From positions 1 through 11,391 of the forward strand of contig CAYYNM010000095.1 in NCBI GenBank assembly GCA_964472945.1: a stretch of DNA of 11,391 bases, given 5' to 3'. Of this stretch, positions 5,949 to 11,391 are shown one piece after another. Positions within the stretch are counted from its first letter, which is position 1. Each line of letters opens with the position of its first letter. A program made the position numbers and the translations under genes. The notes under the pieces are model-generated. The model had not been told where the DNA came from. It made no database searches and saw only the letters and a list, made by a program, of their open reading frames with translations. Source of the stretch: QPIN01 sp964472945 (GTDB taxonomy: Bacteria; Pseudomonadota; Gammaproteobacteria; Methylococcales; Methylomonadaceae).

Positions 5949-8825
5949 TTAGTTTGTTGCTGACATACATTCATGCCATATTTTTTCAACTTGAGATCGT
6001 ATTTCTACAAACTCATCTTTTTTTGCCAGCGCACGCTCACCTTGTAACACTTGATGATGCCCATAATCTCGATATTGACAATAAGCCTGAGTAAGAGTTG
6101 CCGCCTGTACATCAGAGATCAAACCCTGCTTACTTAAAGCTTCCAGCAAATTTATATTATCAGTATAGAGAGTTAAATCTTTATTTTCTGCCGCATACGC
6201 TAATATATGAAATTGTACTATAAACTCAATATCGACAATACCTCCAATACCTTGTTTTAAATCAAACGTATCACTTTCTTTTGCGGTTAATGCTTCGCGC
6301 ATTTTGCCCCGCATCTCACGCACTTCAGTTTTTAAGCTTTCTTTATCTCGACTAAGGCATAAAATTCCTCGTCGAATATCTTCAAATTGCGGCTTTAACT
6401 GCACATCACCTGCAACAAACCGCCCTCTGATTAAGGCTTGATGCTCCCATGTCCATGCATTGTTTATTAAATAGTCTTTATAACTATTTATTTGTGCAAC
6501 CAATAATCCAGAATCACCACTTGGCCTTAACCGCATATCAACTTCATATAACTGGCCGGATAACATCTTTGTATCGAGAATATGCCTTACTTTTTGCCCT
6601 AATCGTGCGTAGAATTGTGCACAACTAACCTGCTTACCCCCATCAGTTAGCGCATTGCTATCAGCACAGTTATAAATAAAAACCATATCTAAATCAGATC
6701 CATAGCCTAATTCTAAGCCACCTAATTTACCAAAACCCAGTATTGCAAACCCACTTTGTTGTTTATTAATATGAGGAGGCCAACCATGTTTAGCTGTCAA
6801 TATTTGCCATGCTTTATCCACCACATACTCTAAAATCACTTCAGCTATATAGGTCAAGTAATCACTTATCACCATCAAAGGAATGACCTCCATAATATCT
6901 ACTGCTGCGATTCGTAGGGTATTGACTTGTTTAAACTGTCTAAGCTTTATCATTATTTGCTCAATATCATCTTTAGCAATATTAGCTAGACAATTATTAA
7001 GTTGCTTGCTCAACGCCTTCTTATTTAATGGCTCATATAATGACCGAGCATCAAGAAGCTCATCAAATAACATAGGATATTGTGCTAAATATTGACAAAC
7101 CCAAGAACTTTCCGAAGATAATTTAACTAACTGAGCTAATGCCTTGGGATTTTCTGCTAATAGTGATAAATAAACATTTCGCCCTGCTACTTCTTCAATT
7201 AGAGTAAGCACACGATTTAAGGTAACATTTTTATGTTTCACTATTGTTAAAGCATCAATTAACTGAGGTATTAATCGATCAATCACTCCCAACCCTTTAC
7301 TTGATAGTTGCTTAATAGATCTCGAAGTTTTCAAATCTTTTAAGCTTTTAACAGCATTACTCGTATCGTCAAAGTCATGTTCTGCCAAATAGTTAAACGA
7401 GGCTTCATCGTCACCCCCTTGCCAAACAATATCTGCACTTTGTTTAACTTCTTGCTGTTCTGATAAGGAAAATACCTGATCAAAAACATTATGTACATTG
7501 GCTCTCACTTGATCTAATTTAGCCTTAAAATCATCCCAATCTACAAAATCCATTGAATACGCTAATATTTGTTGGGTTATTGGATCTGTTGGTAAATCAT
7601 GAGTTTGCTTATCTTGATATTGCTGAATATGATTTTCGGCTCGGCGTAAGAAACAATACGAAGTTTGTAATTGTTCAGCATCTTTCGGCATAAGCAATTT
7701 CATACCACCCAATATTTTTAATATTTTTAAAATACTTCTTTCTTGTAGCTCAGGAACTTGCCCCCCACGGATCAATTGAAAGGCTTGCCCTATAAATTCA
7801 ATTTCTCGAATACCACCCGGACCTAATTTAATATTATCCATCCGGTCTTTCCGCCTTAACTCTTGAGTAATTTGGAGTTTTAGCGATCTTAATTCTTCAA
7901 AAGCGCCATAATCCAAGTAACGACGGTAAACAAAAGGCTTTATCATGGCGGCGAGTGTTTTGCCATTTCCAAAATCACCTGCAACCTGCCTTGCTTTAAT
8001 CATGGCGTAGCGTTCCCACTCCCGAGCCTGAGTAAGATAATAATTTTCCATACCATCAAAAGTCATCAATATCGGGCCACTATCACCGAAGGGCCTTAAA
8101 CGTATATCTGTTCTAAAAACAAAGCCATCTGCGGTCATTTCATCTAATACTTTAACCAGCTTACGGCAAATACGACTAAAAAACTCACCGTAACTGGTTG
8201 CTTTGCGATCATTTAAAACCCCATCTTCAGCATAAGCAAAAATCAAATCAATATCGGAAGAGTAGTTTAGTTCCCACGCGCCCAGCTTGCCCATCCCTAA
8301 TACCACGATATTAATCGCAGCCCCATCTTCAGCCTTTGGCACGCCTTTACGCTCGCAAGCCTGTTGATAAAGATAATTTAATGCAAATTGTATACAAACT
8401 TCTGCCAACTCGGTTAAATCGCTTAATGTTTCAGCTAAATCAGACCACCCTGCTAAATCCCTCCAGGCAATACGCACCATTTCTCTATATCGGAATTGCC
8501 GCAAAACAAACATTAAGGTTTTCTCAGAGTCAATATCTTTATCGTCTAGGTGCTGGGAATAATATTGCCTTCTTTCTGCAGAAAACAAATCACCACTAGA
8601 AACCAAGCCTTGAATTAAATCAGGAGTCCGAATACAGGTTTCTGCTACAAATAAACTACAAGCCCAAACTTTAGCTAATGTATGATAAAAATTCTCACTC
8701 TCAGGGGGCTTTAAACCTAACTGACCAAGCTTTTCTTCATACAGCAATACTTTATCAAGCACTTGTTGCTGTAAAGATTGGGGTAATTTATCCAGTTCAA
8801 TACTAATTTTTTCATGCAATGACAT
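5949..8825 (-). CDS. glnE: Bifunctional glutamine synthetase adenylyltransferase / adenylyl-removing enzyme
   Basis: GlnE tunes nitrogen assimilation by adding AMP to, and removing it from, glutamine synthetase in response to PII protein and glutamine. At 958 residues it matches the full-length enzyme (E. coli about 946). Both nucleotidyltransferase halves are intact. The N-terminal adenylyl-removing half has GMGKLG (177-182), metal-binding D191 and D193 in SSDIDLIF, RLRPFGDSG (242-250) and GPGGIREIEF (335-344). The C-terminal adenylylating half has GFGKLG (697-702), D711 and D713 in GSDLDMVF, RLRPSGDSG (765-773) and GIGGIVDIEF (859-868). The start ATG is preceded only by a weak GAGAG. It heads the minus-strand run with ilvE and waaC and diverges from the chemoreceptor gene. 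Confidence 0.96.
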   Translation of the reverse strand: MSLHEKISIELDKLPQSLQQQVLDKVLLYEEKLGQLGLKPPESENFYHTLAKVWACSLFVAETCIRTPDLIQGLVSSGDLFSAERRQYYSQHLDDKDIDSEKTLMFVLRQFRYREMVRIAWRDLAGWSDLAETLSDLTELAEVCIQFALNYLYQQACERKGVPKAEDGAAINIVVLGMGKLGAWELNYSSDIDLIFAYAEDGVLNDRKATSYGEFFSRICRKLVKVLDEMTADGFVFRTDIRLRPFGDSGPILMTFDGMENYYLTQAREWERYAMIKARQVAGDFGNGKTLAAMIKPFVYRRYLDYGAFEELRSLKLQITQELRRKDRMDNIKLGPGGIREIEFIGQAFQLIRGGQVPELQERSILKILKILGGMKLLMPKDAEQLQTSYCFLRRAENHIQQYQDKQTHDLPTDPITQQILAYSMDFVDWDDFKAKLDQVRANVHNVFDQVFSLSEQQEVKQSADIVWQGGDDEASFNYLAEHDFDDTSNAVKSLKDLKTSRSIKQLSSKGLGVIDRLIPQLIDALTIVKHKNVTLNRVLTLIEEVAGRNVYLSLLAENPKALAQLVKLSSESSWVCQYLAQYPMLFDELLDARSLYEPLNKKALSKQLNNCLANIAKDDIEQIMIKLRQFKQVNTLRIAAVDIMEVIPLMVISDYLTYIAEVILEYVVDKAWQILTAKHGWPPHINKQQSGFAILGFGKLGGLELGYGSDLDMVFIYNCADSNALTDGGKQVSCAQFYARLGQKVRHILDTKMLSGQLYEVDMRLRPSGDSGLLVAQINSYKDYLINNAWTWEHQALIRGRFVAGDVQLKPQFEDIRRGILCLSRDKESLKTEVREMRGKMREALTAKESDTFDLKQGIGGIVDIEFIVQFHILAYAAENKDLTLYTDNINLLEALSKQGLISDVQAATLTQAYCQYRDYGHHQVLQGERALAKKDEFVEIRSQVEKIWHECMSATN

Positions 8826-8872
8826 TACACTGACTCTCAGAAAATAAAATACAAGGGAGGTTGAGATTAGCT

Positions 8873-8901
8873 ATTATCGACTATAAAAAGATAACTGTCT
8901 T
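8873..8901 (-). promoter_or_regulatory. Candidate sigma-70 promoter for glnE-ilvE-waaC
   Basis: On the minus strand AAGACA (complement of 8896-8901) and GATAAT (complement of 8873-8878) are separated by exactly 17 bases, 4 of 6 and 5 of 6 to consensus. They lie about 50 bases before the glnE start, which suits a housekeeping promoter for the whole minus-strand run. Sequence match only. Confidence 0.4.
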
Positions 8902-9010
8902 GATGATACTGAGTTTATGCACAATATAAACGTTATTTTTCTAAGGTTTAAACAAAAAAAATACATTATGATGAAACCAGGCTCTTAAATATCGTAATAT
9001 TATAAAAAAA

Positions 9011-9052
9011 TTGACACTTTTTAGATTTTAAGTTGGAAAATTTGCCTATACT
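9011..9052 (+). promoter_or_regulatory. Promoter-like elements upstream of the chemoreceptor gene
   Basis: A perfect -35 hexamer TTGACA (9011-9016) and a good -10 hexamer TATACT (9047-9052) both face the chemoreceptor gene, but the 30-base gap between them rules out one simple sigma-70 promoter. TATACT is preceded by TGCC, not quite an extended -10. GCCTATAC (9044-9051) matches 6 of 8 of the flagellar sigma-28 -10 element GCCGATAA, but no TAAA element is present at the right distance. The transcription start is therefore probably near 9059, with the sigma factor undecided. Confidence 0.35.
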
Positions 9053-9082
9053 TACTTGTAATATTGCTCTTACTATTATTTC

Positions 9083-9087
9083 AGGAG
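9083..9087 (+). promoter_or_regulatory. Ribosome binding site deciding the chemoreceptor start
   Basis: AGGAG lies 6 bases before the ATG at 9094, an ideal spacing. It rules out the TTG at 9064, which opens the same frame 10 codons earlier but lies upstream of this site. Confidence 0.85.
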
Positions 9088-9093
9088 AACACC

Positions 9094-11112
9094 ATGCTTA
9101 CCGCACCTGCAACAGCTTTAATGAATACATTAAGCTGTTCAAAAAAAATGCTGTTGATTTCAATAGCCTTTATTACCCCATTACTCATCGTTGTGTACCT
9201 TCTGGTCAGTGAGCAAATGTTAGCGATTAATACGGATAAAAATGAGCGTAAAGGCCTGGCATATATCGTCCCTGTTCGACAACTTATCCAACATTTACCT
9301 GAACACAGAGGGATGACAAATGCATTTTTATCAGGAAATAAAAGCCTTAAAGTTAAAATTTTAGCCAAAAGAAAACAAGTGGCTGAAGATATCCGTTTAA
9401 TTGATGAAGTCGATCGAAATTTGGGGGCTCAACTAGGGACAACATTACAATGGAACGATATAAAAGGAAAATGGAGTCGTTTAGAAGCAGAGGCATTTAA
9501 TGGGCCAGCTAAAGAAGTTTTTGCTCAACATACCCAATTAATTGCAGAAGTATTGGACTTGATTAAAAATATTAGTGATAGTTCAAATCTGACATTAATC
9601 CCCGAATTAGATGGTTTTTATATTAAAGAAGCTATCGTTAATTTTTTGCCCCAGGTTATAGAGAATTTAGGCCAGGCAAGAGGTATATCTTCAGGTTTGG
9701 CGGCAAGGCAAGAAGTCTCTGAAGATGAAGGTATTAAGTTGACATCTTTATTATCAACTACCCAGGATCATATTGATGATCTTAAGCGTGGTATGCGAGT
9801 ATTAGGGCAAGCAAATCCAAATTTATCTAATAAAATAGGGCCACAAGTCCAACAAACAATAGCAAACTCTGAAAACTACTTGAGTTTTCTAAAAGCTGAA
9901 ATTCTTGAAAAAGATTTAATCACTGTTCAAGCCAATACTGTTTTTTCTAAAGGCACGGTAGTCATTAAAGCTAATTTTATAATTTTAGATACTTTAGTAC
10001 TTGAATTAGAGAGTTTATTGGACCAAAGATTAGAGGGGCTTTATAGCAAAATGACATTAATGCTATCAATAGTCACAGCTATTATTTTATTAGCAATCTA
10101 TCTCTTTGCTGGTTTTTACCAATCCTTTCAAACCGCTATCGTTAAATTGCAAGAAACAGCCAGAGCACTGGCATCAGGTAATTTAGTGCCTAGAGTTCAT
10201 TTAGATAATGAAGATGAGTTTGCAGATTTAGCACAGTCTTTTAATTCAATGGCGGATCAGTTTTCTGAGGTAATCAAGCAATTAGAAGTCTCTATTGACG
10301 TGCTGGCTTCTTCGACAGAAGAAATGTCTATGACCAGTCAAGAAACCAACAGAGGTGTTCAGCAACAGCAAGAACAAATCGAACAAGTAGCAACAGCCAT
10401 GACAGAAATGGCTGCAACAGTACAAGAAGTTGCGCGACATGCTAGTGAAACAGCTGTGGCAACTCAAGCTGCACATAGTTCAGTAACAGAAGGTCAGGAG
10501 TTGGCGAGTCATACTAAGCAAGTGATTAATTCACTATCTACTGAAATTGATATTGCAACAGGTGTGGTTCAAGAACTGGCTGATGATGGGGATAAAATTG
10601 GCGGGGTACTGAGTGTTATTCAAAGTATTGCAGAGCAAACTAATTTACTGGCTCTTAATGCCGCTATTGAAGCCGCAAGGGCTGGAGAAAATGGCAGAGG
10701 GTTTGCCGTAGTAGCAGATGAAGTAAGAACTTTAGCAAGCAGAACTCAGGAGTCTACCGAGGAAATTCAGAAAATGATTGAGCGTTTACAGTCAGGAACA
10801 GAAAAAGCAGTAAAAGTCATGATTGAAGGTAAAAAACGCTCTGAAAGTACGGTAATAGAAACAGAAAAAGGCGATGAACAGCTTCAGGGAATTGCCACTT
10901 CAGTGATTAAAATAGATGATATGGCAACTCATATAGCAAGCGCATCAGAAGAGCAAGCGGCTGTTGCAGAAGAAATGAGTCGGAATATTAGCAATATTAG
11001 CGCAGTAACCGAACAATCGGCTCAGAGTTCTTTACAAATTAGTCAAAGTAGTGAAGAGCTGGCAAAATTAGCTTCTGATATACAAGGGGCAATTAGTCGT
11101 TTTAAAGTTTAA
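9094..11112 (+). CDS. Methyl-accepting chemotaxis protein with a large helical periplasmic sensor
   Basis: A transmembrane chemoreceptor of 672 residues that should pass a periplasmic signal to CheA/CheW and so to flagella or pili. Order of parts: short cytoplasmic N-terminus, membrane helix 1 (about 18-39), periplasmic domain (about 40-318), membrane helix 2 (about 321-341), HAMP (about 342-395, with DNEDEFADLAQSFNSM), and a long signalling coiled coil. Its conserved hairpin tip runs around 512-541 (EQTNLLALNAAIEAARAG, then GRGFAVVADEVR). The sensor looks all-helical and carries two RG motifs, LPEHRGMTNAFL (68-79) and GQARGISSGLAAR (193-205). These recall the NIT nitrate/nitrite-sensing class, but that fit is uncertain. 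The C-terminus ends ISRFKV, so there is no NWETF-type CheR tether. No che or flagellar genes are next to it. The start is fixed by its ribosome binding site. Confidence 0.93.
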   Translation: MLTAPATALMNTLSCSKKMLLISIAFITPLLIVVYLLVSEQMLAINTDKNERKGLAYIVPVRQLIQHLPEHRGMTNAFLSGNKSLKVKILAKRKQVAEDIRLIDEVDRNLGAQLGTTLQWNDIKGKWSRLEAEAFNGPAKEVFAQHTQLIAEVLDLIKNISDSSNLTLIPELDGFYIKEAIVNFLPQVIENLGQARGISSGLAARQEVSEDEGIKLTSLLSTTQDHIDDLKRGMRVLGQANPNLSNKIGPQVQQTIANSENYLSFLKAEILEKDLITVQANTVFSKGTVVIKANFIILDTLVLELESLLDQRLEGLYSKMTLMLSIVTAIILLAIYLFAGFYQSFQTAIVKLQETARALASGNLVPRVHLDNEDEFADLAQSFNSMADQFSEVIKQLEVSIDVLASSTEEMSMTSQETNRGVQQQQEQIEQVATAMTEMAATVQEVARHASETAVATQAAHSSVTEGQELASHTKQVINSLSTEIDIATGVVQELADDGDKIGGVLSVIQSIAEQTNLLALNAAIEAARAGENGRGFAVVADEVRTLASRTQESTEEIQKMIERLQSGTEKAVKVMIEGKKRSESTVIETEKGDEQLQGIATSVIKIDDMATHIASASEEQAAVAEEMSRNISNISAVTEQSAQSSLQISQSSEELAKLASDIQGAISRFKV

Positions 11113-11163
11113 TTTTTGCTTGTAGCAACATAGATACTTGGCGAAGGGTTTGGGGCACTACCA

Positions 11164-11265
11164 TTAAGTTAAGAAATAAATGTTTTTGTAGGAGCGGCTT
11201 TAGCCGCGATGTCGCGGCTAAAGCCGCTCCTACGTATATACAAAATAACAAAACCCTTAACTTAA
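11164..11265. repeat. 10-bp inverted repeats bracketing the GC-rich hairpin
   Basis: TTAAGTTAAG (11164-11173) and its exact reverse complement CTTAACTTAA (11256-11265) sit on either side of the 22-bp hairpin, at 14 and 22 bases from it. The resulting 102-base nested palindrome resembles a small miniature mobile element with terminal inverted repeats, but no clear flanking target duplication is visible. Positions and complementarity are seen directly; the mobile-element reading is inference. Confidence 0.5.
11188..11233. repeat. REP-like perfect 22-bp GC-rich inverted repeat
   Basis: Arms 11188-11209 (starting GTAGGAGCGGC) and 11212-11233 (ending GCCGCTCCTAC) are perfect reverse complements around a TG loop. 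Its GC content stands far above the surrounding AT-rich DNA. The GTAGGAGCGGC...CCGCGA form is a well-known class of dispersed REP-type palindrome in gammaproteobacteria, mobilised in some genomes by RAYT transposases. There is no T-run on either side, so it is not a classic intrinsic terminator, though it could block exonucleases at the 3' end of the chemoreceptor mRNA. Only one copy occurs in this window. Confidence 0.85.
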
Positions 11266-11323
11266 ACCTGAATCCGTGACTTCACTACGGCACAGAACAC
11301 AAGCTATTGATTCCACAGCGGTT

Positions 11324-11350
11324 AAAAAAATACCCACTTAACCTATGGGT
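11324..11350 (-). terminator. Terminator-like hairpin for a gene entering from the right
   Basis: On the minus strand a 5-bp stem, ACCCA with TGGGT (complement of 11346-11350 and 11332-11336), has a 9-base loop and is followed by A and then seven T's (complement of 11330-11324). This is the order of an intrinsic terminator for leftward transcription. The stem is short and the loop is large, so it is weak. It would imply a convergent minus-strand gene to the right of the window. Confidence 0.3.
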
Positions 11351-11369
11351 GAAGCTAAGATTTTTTGAG

Positions 11370-11383
11370 CCACATGGATGTGG
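11370..11383. repeat. Small palindrome at the right edge
   Basis: CCACAT (11370-11375) and ATGTGG (11378-11383) are perfect inverted repeats around GG, followed by TGAATGTC to the window end. It may be the start of a longer dispersed repeat cut by the edge. No function can be assigned. Confidence 0.35.
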
Positions 11384-11391
11384 TGAATGTC

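Larger units (their letters stand above)
8826..9093. other. Divergent intergenic region between glnE and the chemoreceptor gene
   Basis: This AT-rich spacer separates two divergent genes and must hold both promoters. It contains the glnE promoter candidate and the chemoreceptor upstream elements listed separately. The centre (about 8950-9010) is strongly A-rich, including runs of seven A's. No ORF or structured RNA is apparent. Confidence 0.6.
11113..11391. other. Non-coding region downstream of the chemoreceptor
   Basis: No gene is recognisable in these 279 bases. Just after the stop is a weak 5-bp stem (TTGCT 11116-11120 with AGCAA 11124-11128) without a T-run, so it is not a convincing terminator. 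The rest holds the nested palindromes, a leftward terminator-like hairpin and an edge palindrome, each listed separately. This dense set of inverted repeats is typical of a space between convergent transcription units. Confidence 0.6.

Noticed and set aside
8873..8882. GTCGATAA on the minus strand as a flagellar sigma-28 -10 element for glnE.
   Set aside because: It matches 7 of 8 bases, but no TAAA element lies at the required distance, and a sigma-70 reading with 17-base spacing fits better.
9031..9046. TTGG...TTGC resembling a sigma-54 promoter before the chemoreceptor gene.
   Set aside because: The GG and GC elements are 9 bases apart rather than the required 12.
11188..11233. GC-rich hairpin as an intrinsic terminator of the chemoreceptor gene.
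   Set aside because: No T-run follows the stem on the plus strand, and CAAAAACA follows on the minus strand; it fits a REP palindrome better.

Overview
The window looks like chromosomal DNA of an AT-rich gammaproteobacterium. The glnE-ilvE-heptosyltransferase linkage is familiar from gammaproteobacteria such as Pseudomonas. Together with the type II secretion genes and a GTAGGAGCGGC-type palindrome after the last gene, the overall look recalls the methanotroph order Methylococcales. That placement is an inference from gene content and composition; no rRNA or marker gene is present to confirm it.

Layout, left to right. Positions 1-3043 carry gspF and gspE on the minus strand, one base apart, encoding the inner-membrane platform and ATPase of a type II secretion system. 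A strong ribosome binding site at the extreme left edge indicates that the cluster continues off the window, perhaps with a pseudopilin gene. Positions 3202-3656 hold a two-gene toxin-antitoxin cassette (Unstab_antitox-type antitoxin, RelE/ParE-type toxin) with an ATGA overlap. The toxin appears to have lost about 20 internal residues in frame. A gene-poor stretch (3657-3955) contains only one doubtful 27-codon ORF. Positions 3956-8825 form a minus-strand run glnE-ilvE-waaC: control of glutamine synthetase, branched-chain amino acid transamination, and addition of the first heptose to the LPS core.

At 8826-9093 transcription diverges: glnE runs left and a 672-residue methyl-accepting chemotaxis protein runs right (9094-11112). 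The final 279 bases have no gene. They hold a perfect 22-bp GC-rich hairpin nested in a 10-bp inverted repeat, a terminator-like hairpin facing left, and a second small palindrome at the right edge.

Most of the window is ordinary housekeeping and envelope biology. I see no convincing evidence of an undescribed multi-gene system. The most notable points are the internally deleted toxin, its position where further LPS core genes stand in Pseudomonas, and the nested palindromic element downstream of the chemoreceptor.
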